Part shown: positions 9,626 through 18,469 of the stretch, in pieces
Numbering within the stretch: the first letter of the stretch is position 1
Layout: the number at the start of each line of letters is the position of its first letter
The notes under the pieces: model-generated
What the model was told of the DNA's origin: nothing
Seen by the model: only the letters and a program-made list of their open reading frames with translations
Database searches by the model: none
Assembly (NCBI RefSeq): GCF_017498565.1
Contig: NZ_CP071794.1
Coordinates: 3,152,001-3,216,000, forward strand
Length of the DNA stretch: 64,000 bases
Origin: Parasphingorhabdus cellanae
GTDB taxonomy: Bacteria; Pseudomonadota; Alphaproteobacteria; Sphingomonadales; Sphingomonadaceae
Reading direction: 5' to 3'
Position numbers and translations under genes: made by a program

Positions 9626-10195
9626 ATGAAACTCGTCCTCGCCTCATCCAGCCCGCGCCGGCTGGAACTGCTTGGCCGGTTGGGCGTGAAACCTGACCGG
9701 ATCGCTTCTCCAGACATTGATGAAACACCCCTGAAGGCTGAGCTTCCGCGCGATTATGTTATACGCATGGCGCAGGAAAAGGCGGCTGCGGTCGCACGCG
9801 AGGACGGTGAAGTCCTGATCGCGGGCGACACCATTGTGGCTGTGGGACGGCGTATCCTGGGCAAGGCCGAAGACGAAGCGGAACAGCGCCAGTTTATGAA
9901 GCTCCTGGGCGGGCGGCGGCACCATACCATGTCGGCGGTTTGCGTCATCGCAGCGGACGGGACTGCGCGGACGAAACTGTCCGACAGCATCATCAAGTTC
10001 AAACGGTTTCAGGACAGCGAGATCGACACCTATATCCAATCCGGCGAAGGGCAGGGCAAAGCTGGTGGCTATGCCATTCAGGGTCTTGCCGAAGCTTTTG
10101 TCATTTCAATCAGTGGCAGTTTCAGCGGAATCATGGGGTTGCCGCTCTATGAGACCCGCAATCTGCTAATTTCCTCGGGCTATCCTGTTGACTGA
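9626..10195 (+). CDS. maf: Maf-family nucleoside triphosphate pyrophosphatase
   Basis: Maf proteins hydrolyse non-canonical or modified nucleoside triphosphates such as dTTP, UTP and m5UTP to monophosphates. The N-terminal signature LVLASSSPRRLELLGRLG is intact, as are PDIDET, the LIAGDTIV motif and GGYAIQGLAE near the end. The 189-residue length is normal. The ATG is only 10 bases after repeat R1, so the repeat forms part of the ribosome-binding region. Its stop lies 8 bases inside the next gene. Confidence 0.94.
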   Translation: MKLVLASSSPRRLELLGRLGVKPDRIASPDIDETPLKAELPRDYVIRMAQEKAAAVAREDGEVLIAGDTIVAVGRRILGKAEDEAEQRQFMKLLGGRRHHTMSAVCVIAADGTARTKLSDSIIKFKRFQDSEIDTYIQSGEGQGKAGGYAIQGLAEAFVISISGSFSGIMGLPLYETRNLLISSGYPVD

Positions 10196-11192
10196 TTTCC
10201 AAAACGGCTGGCTTTATGAAGCCGGTATCGGTGAAAACCGGGCGCTGCGCGTTGCGGATGGTGAATTGGTTGCGGTTCGGGTCGAGCGTGGTCGCACTGG
10301 CGCGACACTGGCTTCCATCGTCGATGCGCAATTTACCGAGCAATGGGTGGCGGGACGATCCGGCATCGTGACGCTGGCAAGCGGCGAGCAAGGCTTGCTG
10401 CAACCATTGCCCAAAGGATTGACCGAAGGTGCGAGCGTGCGGGTTGAAATTGTGCGCGAAGCGCTGGACGAAAAAGGCGGGCAATCGAAGCGGGCAAAAG
10501 CACGGCCAGCAGCCGAAGGAAGTGCGCTGACTATGGGTCCGAGCCTGCTGGATATTATCGAAGCAGGCGGCGAACCGGTCCGGACCATTCAGGCGCATGA
10601 GCCGGATAGGCTCTCGGCTTTTGGCTGGAACGAGGCGATGGAACAGGCGGAAACCGGGCGGATCGATTTTGATGGCGGCAGTTTGCTTGTCTCGCTTACG
10701 CCAGCGATGACGGTGATCGATGTGGACGGCCCGCTTGCGCCCTATGAGTTGGCGAAACGCGCAGCCAAAGCGGTGGCACTGGCTTTGACGCGCTTTGATA
10801 TCGGCGGTTCCATTGGCGTGGATTTTCCCACCCTGGAGGCAAAAGCGGAGCGGACAGAAGTTTCCACGATATTTGATCAGCACATGGCCGGAAAATGTGA
10901 ACGGACGGCGATTAATGGTTTCGGCCTGATGCAGGTTGTCGCCCGCAAGACCGGTCCTTCGGTTCTGGAAGTGATGCAGGCGGACAAGGTGTTAAGTGCC
11001 ACTTTGGCGCTTTTGCGTCAGGCCGAACGAACGCAAGGAACCGGTGCCCTGCAGCTCGACGTTCATCCGGCGGTTGCGGCGAAGCTGAACCATCCGCAGG
11101 CTTGGCTGGACGCGCTATCAAAGCGCACCGGGCGGGATGTTTCGGTCGAGGCCAAAGGTGATATTCCAATCGCAGGTGGGCAGATTAGCTAA
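10188..11192 (+). CDS. RNase E/G-family protein (short form)
   Basis: The 334-residue protein resembles the catalytic core of RNase E/G, which cleaves single-stranded RNA 5' to AU-rich sites. The N-terminal S1-like part (EAGIGENRALRVADGELVAVRVER) and the DNase I-like part with FDGGSLLVSLTPAMTVIDVD and LTRFDIGGSIGVDFPTLE are recognisable. In full-length enzymes two Asp residues in the equivalent of the latter blocks bind Mg. The Zn-link region is not obvious, so dimerisation may differ. It starts at TTG and overlaps maf by 8 bases. In relatives yacG often follows, but it is absent here. Confidence 0.8.
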   Translation: MTDFQNGWLYEAGIGENRALRVADGELVAVRVERGRTGATLASIVDAQFTEQWVAGRSGIVTLASGEQGLLQPLPKGLTEGASVRVEIVREALDEKGGQSKRAKARPAAEGSALTMGPSLLDIIEAGGEPVRTIQAHEPDRLSAFGWNEAMEQAETGRIDFDGGSLLVSLTPAMTVIDVDGPLAPYELAKRAAKAVALALTRFDIGGSIGVDFPTLEAKAERTEVSTIFDQHMAGKCERTAINGFGLMQVVARKTGPSVLEVMQADKVLSATLALLRQAERTQGTGALQLDVHPAVAAKLNHPQAWLDALSKRTGRDVSVEAKGDIPIAGGQIS

Positions 11193-11193
11193 T

Positions 11194-11219
11194 CCTCTCC
11201 CCTTGAGGAAGAGGGTTTT
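11194..11219 (+). terminator. Possible terminator after the RNase E/G-like gene
   Basis: CCTCT at 11194-11198 pairs with AGAGG at 11210-11214 and TTTT follows. The pairing inside the stem is imperfect, so this is a weak call. Confidence 0.4.
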
Positions 11220-11275
11220 GTCACTCGTCGCTACACCCCTTGCAATTCGTCCATGTCCTCTGCACAAGCCGTTGC

Positions 11276-11908
11276 ATGACAGATATCATTCTTTACGACT
11301 ATTGGCGCAGCTCTGCGAGCTACCGCGTGCGTATCGCACTCAACCTAAAGGGCATTGCGTATAAATCAGTCAGCAAAAATCTGCTCGACGACAGCACCAA
11401 GCAGGCGGACTATCTTACGCGCAATCCACAGGGCTTTATTCCAATGCTCCATATCGACGGGCACGACCTGACCCAGTCGCTCGCGATTATCGACTATCTC
11501 GATGCAAAATTTCCTGAGCCGGCGATGGTATCGAGCGATCCGCTGGAACGCAGCCGGACGTTGGCGCAAGCGCTGGTCGTCGCGGCCGACATCCACCCCG
11601 TTAATAACCTGCGGATCATGAAATATCTCAAGCATGAAATGGGACAGGATCAGGAAGCGATCAACATCTGGTATCGCAATTGGGTCAGCGAGGGTTTCAA
11701 GGCGCTGGAAGCCATGGCACCGGACGCCGGGTTTTTTGGCGGCGATGCGCCCAATCTCGCCGATGTCTGCCTTGTCCCGCAAATGTATAATGGCCGCCGG
11801 TTTGAAACCGATATGACGGCCTTTCCAAAACTTGTGCGCATTGATGCGGTTTGCAATAAATTGGCGGCGTTTCATGACGCAGCGCCCGAACAGGTAAAAA
11901 CAGACTAA
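11276..11908 (+). CDS. maiA: Maleylacetoacetate isomerase (zeta-class GST)
   Basis: MaiA isomerises maleylacetoacetate to fumarylacetoacetate in tyrosine/homogentisate breakdown, using glutathione. The N-terminal thioredoxin fold contains RSSASYRVRIALNLKG (residues 11-26), the zeta-class active-site region, and NPQGFIPMLHIDG with TQSLAIIDYLD for glutathione contact. The ATG at 11276 gives 210 residues and the standard N-terminus; an upstream ATG-like start at 11240 adds 12 residues that do not fit. The stop shares one base with the start of the following TonB receptor, which suggests one transcript. No other homogentisate genes are nearby. Confidence 0.88.
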   Translation: MTDIILYDYWRSSASYRVRIALNLKGIAYKSVSKNLLDDSTKQADYLTRNPQGFIPMLHIDGHDLTQSLAIIDYLDAKFPEPAMVSSDPLERSRTLAQALVVAADIHPVNNLRIMKYLKHEMGQDQEAINIWYRNWVSEGFKALEAMAPDAGFFGGDAPNLADVCLVPQMYNGRRFETDMTAFPKLVRIDAVCNKLAAFHDAAPEQVKTD

Positions 11909-13998
11909 TGAAAAAATCAATTTTGGCGTGGCCGCTTGTGGCGCCCGTTTGTCTTTTGAGTGTTCCGGTTGCCGCGGAAACTGTAGCCGATGCCGAAGCT
12001 GCGGAGGGCATTACCGTAACTGGCCTGCCGCTGCCGGACGCGGATGATGCCTATAGCACCATCGAAATCGAGCTGGACACAGATGAGCGCATTGAGAATG
12101 CATTGCGCACGGTTCCCGGTCTGCAACAGTTTCGTCGCTCCGATGCGCGCTCTGCCAATCCGACCAGTCAAGGTATCACTATCCGCGGTCTGGGCGGTAA
12201 TGCGTCTTCGCGCGCTGTGCTGCTGCTGGACGGTGTTCCGCAAGCCGACCCCTTTGGCGGCTGGGTGGCTTGGCCAGGCTACGACGCGCTGGCACTAAGC
12301 TCTGCGCGCATAACGCGCGGCGGAGGCAGTGGTTCGGAAGGGTCCGGAGCCATTGCCGGAACCATCGAACTGTTCAGCAAAGATGTCGGCAATCTGATCG
12401 AACTGGGCGCGGCCTATGGCAGCCGCAACAGCGTCGAGGCGGACTTGCTTTTCGGCCGCGAGTTGGGGCAGGGGCAGTTGACTGTCTCCGCCAACTACGC
12501 GCGCGGCGACGGTTTCATTCCGATCATCGAAAGTCAGCGCGGCGATGTCGATCGTCAGGCGGAATATGAGCAGGCCGGTCTGGCCGTGCGCTATGTCGCG
12601 CCGCTGACAGACAATACCGAATTGCAGGCCAATGTCCGCGCATTTACCGATGATCGCGAACGCGGTTTTGCCTTTAGTGAAAACCATAATGATGGCGCTG
12701 ATGCCAGCATCCGGCTGGTCAACCGGTCTGATACCGGCTGGCAATGGTCGGCCCTCGGCTATGTCCAGATCCGCAATTTTGACGTGAGCTTTGGCGGCGT
12801 CGCTGCGGATCGCAACAGCGTCAGCCGGGTGTTTGAACAGTTTAATGTGCCCTCGACCGGACTTGGTGCACGGTTTGAGGTGCGCCCTCCGGTCGGTGAC
12901 AATGTTGAACTGCGCATCGGCGGCGACTGGCGGCGGACGGAAGGGGAGACGAACGAGAATTTCTTCTTCCTCGACGATGATACCCCGCGCCGCAGCCGCA
13001 ATGCGGGTGGCTCTACCGCGACCTATGGCGCCTTTTTAGAGGCCAGCGTGCAGGCAACGGAAGCCCTCACACTCACTGGCGGCGGACGCATCGATTTTTG
13101 GACCATTGATGATGGTTTTCGTAGAGAGATTGAACTCATCAATCCCTTCCCCGGTTCCGTGCGGACAGATGCCCAATTTGATAATCGCGATGGCACGGAA
13201 TTTACCGCGCGCGGAGGCTTTGCGTTTGACGCGACCGATCAGTTGACCTTGCGCGGTGCTGCCTATCTTGGCTGGCGTTTGCCAACCCTCAATGAACTGT
13301 TCCGCCCGTTCCGTGTGGGTCCGGACGCCACGGCTGCAAACGAGTTGCTGGAACCGGAGCGGGTGAAGGGCGCCGAATTGGGACTGGATTGGGACGGTGA
13401 AAATGTTTCGGTCGGGATCACCGTCTTTTATAACGAGCTGGATGATGCCGTTGCCAATGTCACGCTCGACAGCGGACCGGGACTGTTTCCCGGTGTGGGT
13501 TTCGTATCCGGGGCAGGGGTATTCCGCCAGCGTCAAAATCTGGATTCCATCGAGTCAAAAGGGATCGAAATCGACACCGAATTTGACTTGAGCAGTCTTG
13601 TGGAGAATCTGTCTGCCCGGGCCGCCTATTCCTATGTTGATGCCGAGGTCAATGCCTCTGGCGATGCCGCAGCCGTTAATGGTCTGCGTCCGGCACAGAT
13701 ACCGGAGCATAATGCTTCCGCCAGCCTGCTTTGGGAGCAGGAAAACGGCACCGGTGCCGCGGTCTCGCTGCGCTATATTGGCAATCAGTTCGAAGATGAC
13801 CAGAACTCCCGCCGGCTGGACGATGCGTTCACGGTCGATGGCCGTCTGGCTTTTGCAGTGAATGATCGTCTGTTGGTCGAAGGGCGGGTTGAAAATCTGT
13901 TCGACGCGCGGGTAGAGACGGCGATTAGTAGCAGCAATATTATCGAACGAGCCTTTCCAAGGACATTTTGGATTGGACTTCGGACCAGAATTGAATAA
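11908..13998 (+). CDS. TonB-dependent receptor
   Basis: This 696-residue receptor has a signal peptide (WPLVAPVCLLSVPVAAET) and a plug domain with ENALRTVPGLQQFRRSD, QGITIRGLGGNASSRAVLLL and a GSGAIAGTIELFS block. A barrel follows, with LRGAAYLGWRLPTLNELFRP near the middle, a segment typical of BtuB/siderophore-type receptors. The last residues (GLRTRIE) lack the usual terminal aromatic. It starts on the last base of the maiA stop and precedes a MarR gene by 9 bases. The ligand is unknown. Confidence 0.88.
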   Translation: MKKSILAWPLVAPVCLLSVPVAAETVADAEAAEGITVTGLPLPDADDAYSTIEIELDTDERIENALRTVPGLQQFRRSDARSANPTSQGITIRGLGGNASSRAVLLLDGVPQADPFGGWVAWPGYDALALSSARITRGGGSGSEGSGAIAGTIELFSKDVGNLIELGAAYGSRNSVEADLLFGRELGQGQLTVSANYARGDGFIPIIESQRGDVDRQAEYEQAGLAVRYVAPLTDNTELQANVRAFTDDRERGFAFSENHNDGADASIRLVNRSDTGWQWSALGYVQIRNFDVSFGGVAADRNSVSRVFEQFNVPSTGLGARFEVRPPVGDNVELRIGGDWRRTEGETNENFFFLDDDTPRRSRNAGGSTATYGAFLEASVQATEALTLTGGGRIDFWTIDDGFRREIELINPFPGSVRTDAQFDNRDGTEFTARGGFAFDATDQLTLRGAAYLGWRLPTLNELFRPFRVGPDATAANELLEPERVKGAELGLDWDGENVSVGITVFYNELDDAVANVTLDSGPGLFPGVGFVSGAGVFRQRQNLDSIESKGIEIDTEFDLSSLVENLSARAAYSYVDAEVNASGDAAAVNGLRPAQIPEHNASASLLWEQENGTGAAVSLRYIGNQFEDDQNSRRLDDAFTVDGRLAFAVNDRLLVEGRVENLFDARVETAISSSNIIERAFPRTFWIGLRTRIE

Positions 13999-14007
13999 AT
14001 ATTACTT

Positions 14008-14451
14008 ATGACAACAAGTCTTGATGATTTCATTCCTTATCAGTTGTCCACCGCATCCAATGCGGTGAGCGACCTGATTTCCAATGAATATAAAAGCCGC
14101 TTTGGGCTGAAAATACCCGAATGGCGGGTCATGGCTGTTCTCGGCAGCCGAGGAGCTTCAACCCAGCGGCATCTTGTCGAGGCGACGCTGATGGACAAGG
14201 TGACGGTCAACCGGGCCGTAAAGACACTGGTCGACCGGGAATTGCTCGACCGCAGTCCCAACAACGCCGATGGCCGCTCCCATCATCTGGTGTTGAGCGG
14301 AACCGGCCGGGATCTTTATGATCAGATCATGCCCGCCGCAGAAGTGATGGAAAAGAAAATCATGACTGTGTTGAGCGCTGATGACCAGCGCCGTTTATCC
14401 AGCATGCTGGCCAAGATCAAACAATCAGCGGACGATATCGCGGCCGGTTGA
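14008..14451 (+). CDS. MarR-family transcriptional regulator
   Basis: The 147-residue protein has the MarR winged-helix layout: an N-terminal dimer helix, PEWRVMAVLGSRGASTQRHL, a recognition helix in DKVTVNRAVKTLVDRELL, and the wing RSPNNADGRSHHLVLSGTG. It follows the TonB receptor by 9 bases and ends before a strong terminator, so it is probably the last gene of a maiA-receptor-marR unit and may regulate it in response to an aromatic compound. The target and ligand are inference. No strong ribosome-binding site is seen, which fits coupled translation. Confidence 0.88.
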   Translation: MTTSLDDFIPYQLSTASNAVSDLISNEYKSRFGLKIPEWRVMAVLGSRGASTQRHLVEATLMDKVTVNRAVKTLVDRELLDRSPNNADGRSHHLVLSGTGRDLYDQIMPAAEVMEKKIMTVLSADDQRRLSSMLAKIKQSADDIAAG

Positions 14452-14474
14452 TACGGCGCGAGAATGGCAAACAA

Positions 14475-14510
14475 AAAAAGAGCGGCTGTTAAAGGCCGCT
14501 CTTTTTTTTT
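14475..14510. terminator. Bidirectional terminator between marR and tadC
   Basis: AGAGCGGC at 14479-14486 pairs with GCCGCTCT at 14495-14502 around an 8-base loop. An A-run lies on the left and a T-run of nine bases on the right, so it can end transcripts from both sides, the marR unit (plus) and the Tad operon (minus). Confidence 0.9.
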
Positions 14511-14528
14511 GATTGTCTGCGAATGTCG

Positions 14529-15518
14529 CTACAACATTGTATCCGAGATCGAGCAGGCCGCTGGACCAAGGATCACGATAAACAGGGTAGGCAGAATGAA
14601 CAGAATCAACGGGATCGTCATGATCGCTGGCAGACGCGCCGCTTTTTCTTCGGCCCGCATCATCCGGTCGTTCCGGAATTCTGCTGACAACACCCGCAAC
14701 GCAGAAGCCAGCGGCGTACCATATTTCTCAGTCTGGATCATGGTGGTGACCACGCCTTTGACATGCTCCAGCGCGACACGATAGGCAAGGTTTTCAAAAG
14801 CTTGTCGACGTTCGGTGAGGAATCCCAACTCAATTGAGGTTAGCGAAAATTCATCCGCCAGTTCTGGATAGGCATCGCCCAGCTCTTTTGCCACACGGGC
14901 AAAGGCGGCGTCGACTGTCAGGCCGGCCTCGGCGCAAATCACCAGAAGGTCAATCGCGTCCGGCAGGCCCTTGCGAACCAAATCCGTCCGTTTGGCGATC
15001 AGGTTGTTCAGGTAGATATCGGCACCTTTATATCCCACGCCTGCCGCCATAGCGAAGGCGCCAAATTTCTTCATTGGACCCCAAGCCGGAAAATAGTCGA
15101 AACCGTAAATGGCCAGAGCGGCACCACCACCCAGAACGATCGGTAAGACCATACGACTGAAAATAACGGCGTAAGCCAGATCTTTGGAACGAATTCCAGC
15201 TTGCGCGAGACGTTGCTGTGATTCCTTCAACTGGTCTTCTTGCAAGACCTTCAAAGATGACAGCACACCTCTCAAGCGGTCGGTGGTATCATTTTGACGG
15301 ATCAGTTTGGCGCGTTTCTTAGTCGTAGAAGCGGTAATACCAGCTTTAAGCTGCTCCCGCCGTTCGTTGAGCGATTTCACGCGCTTCGCCATGGGATCGC
15401 GAACAGTGACTGCTGTATATATTGCAAATATGACAGCAATTGTTGCGACAGCAGCCAATATGGTTGCTACCCAGAGGACATCTATTCCCAGTAATGTTGG
15501 ACCGCCAGCTTGGGTCAT
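14529..15518 (-). CDS. tadC: Tad pilus inner membrane protein TadC (T2SSF family)
   Basis: TadC pairs with TadB to form the inner membrane platform of the Tad/Flp pilus. The 329-residue protein has an N-terminal membrane segment (VLWVATILAAVATIAVIFAI), two central ones near ILGGG-like hydrophobic stretches, and a C-terminal one (IPLILFILPTLFIVILGP). The T2SSF domain holds GLPDAIDLLVICAEAGL and FLTERRQAFENLAYRV. It is the last gene of the minus-strand operon, 17 bases after tadB, and ends just before a bidirectional terminator. Confidence 0.93.
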   Translation of the reverse strand: MTQAGGPTLLGIDVLWVATILAAVATIAVIFAIYTAVTVRDPMAKRVKSLNERREQLKAGITASTTKKRAKLIRQNDTTDRLRGVLSSLKVLQEDQLKESQQRLAQAGIRSKDLAYAVIFSRMVLPIVLGGGAALAIYGFDYFPAWGPMKKFGAFAMAAGVGYKGADIYLNNLIAKRTDLVRKGLPDAIDLLVICAEAGLTVDAAFARVAKELGDAYPELADEFSLTSIELGFLTERRQAFENLAYRVALEHVKGVVTTMIQTEKYGTPLASALRVLSAEFRNDRMMRAEEKAARLPAIMTIPLILFILPTLFIVILGPAACSISDTML

Positions 15519-15535
15519 TGCATCATACCTTCAGC

Positions 15536-16507
15536 TTAAATTTCAAAGTTGACCATTTTCGCCATGATGAACACACCAATGCTCATCCAGGTCAGGCCAC
15601 CTAACCCCGCGATAATCAGACGTTCTTCGTAGAAGAATCCTCCAAGGTAAGTCGGATTGACCGACCATACCAATCCGAAAACGATAAATGGCAAAGAACC
15701 AACAATATAGGCCGATGCTTTCGATTCCGATGACATGGCCTTGATTTTCAATTTCATCTGGCCACGTTTACGCAGCACGTCCGCCAGGTTCGCCAGGGTT
15801 TCCGCAAGGTTACCACCCGTTTCACGTTGGATCGCAAGAGTGATACAGAAAAATTTGAATTCCGCTGTATCAAGCCGTTTCGCGCTCTCCTGCAAGGAAT
15901 CTTCCATCGTCCGGCCGATTTTGATCCGGTCGACAACTTTGGCAAATTCTTCGCCAACTGGGCCTTCGATTTCTTTTGCAACCACGCCAATTGTTTCGGT
16001 TACCGGAAGACCAGAGCGGAGGCCGCGAACCAAAAGTTCGATGGCGTCGGGAAAGGAGGCGGTAAATTTGTTCACGCGCCTACCGATCAGAAAACCAACG
16101 ATCATATGAGGCAGGCCAATGCCAATTGCCATTCCGCCGAACAAACAGAGTAGTGCAGGAGCGCCCTGTATGAAGAGACCAGCGGCTACGATTACGGCAA
16201 GACCTCCACAAACCGTGAAAAACTGTTTGATCGACCACTCATTGCCTGTCCGGTCCAATCGGATCGCAAGCATATCCATCTTCGACAGCGTTTCGCCGGT
16301 TGGACGATGAGTTTTGCGGCGAGCCGTGACCGCCTTTTTCATCTGTGCTTCCATTTTGGCGTCGGTGCTGTCCGAATGGCGGAAGCGCACCTTGTCTAAG
16401 CGTTTTGCCTTTGCCGCTGCCTCTGAAGGGCCAGCAAAGGCGAACACGACCAGCATCAGGAATATTAATATCCCGCCGCCAACTATGGCTGTTTGCGTCA
16501 TATCCAT
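15536..16507 (-). CDS. tadB: Tad pilus inner membrane protein TadB (T2SSF family)
   Basis: This 323-residue protein is the partner of TadC in the pilus platform. An N-terminal membrane helix (IVGGGILIFLMLVVFAFAG) and a further pair around ALLCLFGGMAIGIGL precede the T2SSF domain, with FPDAIELLVRGLRSGLPV and AIQRETGGNLAETLANLADV. Two C-terminal helices close it. Its ATG shares one base with the TAA of a 13-codon ORF that fills the space after cpaE, where cpaF would normally lie. Confidence 0.93.
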   Translation of the reverse strand: MDMTQTAIVGGGILIFLMLVVFAFAGPSEAAAKAKRLDKVRFRHSDSTDAKMEAQMKKAVTARRKTHRPTGETLSKMDMLAIRLDRTGNEWSIKQFFTVCGGLAVIVAAGLFIQGAPALLCLFGGMAIGIGLPHMIVGFLIGRRVNKFTASFPDAIELLVRGLRSGLPVTETIGVVAKEIEGPVGEEFAKVVDRIKIGRTMEDSLQESAKRLDTAEFKFFCITLAIQRETGGNLAETLANLADVLRKRGQMKLKIKAMSSESKASAYIVGSLPFIVFGLVWSVNPTYLGGFFYEERLIIAGLGGLTWMSIGVFIMAKMVNFEI

Positions 16508-16548
16508 TACGTCGGTCCTCGCATGTTAGAAAGAAACTGTTGTGGCAT
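16507..16548 (-). CDS. 13-codon ORF linking cpaE and tadB, in the place of cpaF
   Basis: The minus strand reads MPQQFLSNMRGPT and stop. Its ATG overlaps the cpaE stop as TGATG, and its TAA overlaps the tadB start as TAATG. That is the coupling expected for a real gene between the two, yet only 13 codons are present. It may be a leftover of an in-frame deletion of cpaF, a coupling leader, or chance. No family can be assigned. Confidence 0.3.
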   Translation of the reverse strand: MPQQFLSNMRGPT

Positions 16549-17840
16549 CACGATTTGGATGGCTCAGCTTCCTTCTTCTTCTTTTTTGAAGACAGCAGCG
16601 ATTTCATGCCGCCAAATTTATCCATCAACGATGTTTTTGCATTCTCTTCTCCGTCGTCGCCCTCGGTTTCGACGGTTCCAAGAATAAATTCAGACAAGGC
16701 GACGATTTTACCCGCGGCCTTGCTGGACTTGCCAGCTTCAACAAAAGCCTGACCCAATTTGGCTGCATGTGCGGCTGCTTTTGGATCAGCAGGGATCATG
16801 ATATCGATTTTACGTTCAATCGAATTTTCAAAGTCTTGCCGCGAAATTTCCTGGTTGCTGGTGTGCACCTTGTTGGCGACGACAATCACTTTGCTTTGTG
16901 CGGCATGTGATTTCAGCCAAGACAACAGGCGGATAGCATCACGTGCAGAGGCCAGGGTCAATTCCGTGACAATAACGGTCGCATTGACATCGCCCAAGAG
17001 ATGCGGATAACTGATCAGCATTTCACGCGGCAGATCAATTACGGTACACTCAAAAGCGGCCCGAAATTCTTCCTGAAGCTGGAAAAAGGCCGTTCCATCT
17101 GTCATCATCGGAGAGTTGATCGGTGCCTCGGCCGATAGCAATGACAGTTTTTCATTGGCCTTGATCATTGCCCGTTCAATGAACAGACCGTCAATCCGGC
17201 TTGGATTGTCAATCGCATCGGTCAGACCGCGGCCGGGTTCCAGATCGAGCGCCAGTGCGCCCGTTCCAAAATGAACATCCAGATCCAACAGCGCTGTAAG
17301 GCGCTCTTTTTCCTGACTGAGAAGCCAAGCAAGAGAAGTCGCAACTGTTGACGCGCCAACGCCGCCACGCGTTCCGATAACTGCCGTGGAAACATGTGGT
17401 CTCTCGCTGCCAGGTTCTTCATTTTTAGGCGCGCTCAAAACAGCTTGAGCCTGACTGAGTACATCCCGCAATTGTTCCGGACTGAACGGTTTCAGCAAAT
17501 AGTCCTGCAGACCGCTAACGATCAAATCGCGATAGAGGCGAACATCGTTCACCTGACCCATCGCAATAACCACTGTTCCAGGCTCGCATACTTCGGCAAG
17601 CGAATTTATATCAGCCAACGGATCGCCAGATTCGGAAAGATCAACCAACAAGATATTCGGGCTTGCTGCAACCGATAGAGATTGCACTGCATTGCGCAGT
17701 CCGCCTTTGTGACACTTGTCTGTCGGCCATCCCATTTCTTCGACGACAGGGCGCAAGACATCTAGCGTGTCGTCGTCACATACAAAGGCTGAAAAAGGAT
17801 CACGTCCATTCACAGCACCGGGTTTCCAAGGAGCGTTCAT
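16548..17840 (-). CDS. cpaE: Tad pilus localisation protein CpaE/TadZ
   Basis: CpaE is a MinD/ParA-like protein that places the Tad machine at its site in the cell. The 430-residue protein has an N-terminal receiver-like domain (about 15-130, with ILLVDLSESGDPLADI and a GLQDYLLKPF end) and a C-terminal ATPase-like domain. Its P-loop reads IGTRGGVGAST (near residue 152), a deviant Walker A without the second invariant lysine, which is common in TadZ. A Lys-rich tail (SSKKKKKEAEPSKS) ends the protein. Its start shares one base with the cpaD stop. Confidence 0.92.
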   Translation of the reverse strand: MNAPWKPGAVNGRDPFSAFVCDDDTLDVLRPVVEEMGWPTDKCHKGGLRNAVQSLSVAASPNILLVDLSESGDPLADINSLAEVCEPGTVVIAMGQVNDVRLYRDLIVSGLQDYLLKPFSPEQLRDVLSQAQAVLSAPKNEEPGSERPHVSTAVIGTRGGVGASTVATSLAWLLSQEKERLTALLDLDVHFGTGALALDLEPGRGLTDAIDNPSRIDGLFIERAMIKANEKLSLLSAEAPINSPMMTDGTAFFQLQEEFRAAFECTVIDLPREMLISYPHLLGDVNATVIVTELTLASARDAIRLLSWLKSHAAQSKVIVVANKVHTSNQEISRQDFENSIERKIDIMIPADPKAAAHAAKLGQAFVEAGKSSKAAGKIVALSEFILGTVETEGDDGEENAKTSLMDKFGGMKSLLSSKKKKKEAEPSKS

Positions 17841-18448
17841 TATAGGCCTCCAGCTTGTTTGGCTTTATCACGATAGGCGCGGATAGCTTTCGAAGCCTCC
17901 GTTTGATCTTCCCCGTCCCGGGACCGGCCGCGGACGAGATCTTCTGGGTCAGCGATCATAGCAGCCATCGTGCTGTTCACGCCGCAGCCATAATTTTCAC
18001 TGGTACGGGCTTGAAAATCGGTGTGACTGCGATTGCTCCAATCGGGGCATCCGGGCACTGCTGCCGTCGAGCGTGAAACAACAACTCGCATGGCGCCGCT
18101 TGGAACGCTGCCCTCGGTTACGGGGGCAAGATCACTGATCAATAGTCCTTTTTGTGCGGCCAGTGCTTCAACAGCACCGCGCGCAGATGCGCCGGCTCTA
18201 TAGCCTGGATCATCGATGGAAATGCGATCGCCATAACCCAGGTCCAGTGCATCAAGCCATCCGGCAAGGCGCTCTAGTTCGCCGGAAGATAGTGATCCCG
18301 ATCCAGCAGTATTGACATCGAGCACGAAATTGGTGCGCGTTACAACGGGCTGACGTTCGCTATAAACGGTCCGATTGGCAGTATTGGCGCCACATGCAGC
18401 AACGGAAAGTCCGAGGGCTGTTACAAGGGCTGTAGAAACAAAACGCAT
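17840..18448 (-). CDS. cpaD: Tad pilus lipoprotein CpaD
   Basis: CpaD is an outer membrane lipoprotein that supports the CpaC secretin. The 202-residue protein has a lipoprotein signal peptide with the lipobox VAAC near residue 19. Family features are the CPDW motif (PGCPDWSNRSHTDF) and NYGCGVNSTMAAMIADPEDLVRG. It lies between cpaC (21-base gap) and cpaE (one-base overlap) and belongs to the same operon. Confidence 0.9.
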   Translation of the reverse strand: MRFVSTALVTALGLSVAACGANTANRTVYSERQPVVTRTNFVLDVNTAGSGSLSSGELERLAGWLDALDLGYGDRISIDDPGYRAGASARGAVEALAAQKGLLISDLAPVTEGSVPSGAMRVVVSRSTAAVPGCPDWSNRSHTDFQARTSENYGCGVNSTMAAMIADPEDLVRGRSRDGEDQTEASKAIRAYRDKAKQAGGL

Positions 18449-18469
18449 GATGTTTTCTCCTGAGACGGA

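Noticed and set aside
11137..11364. Possible yacG after the RNase E/G-like gene
   Set aside because: The frame has only scattered Cys and lacks the paired CxxC zinc motif; it also overlaps maiA.
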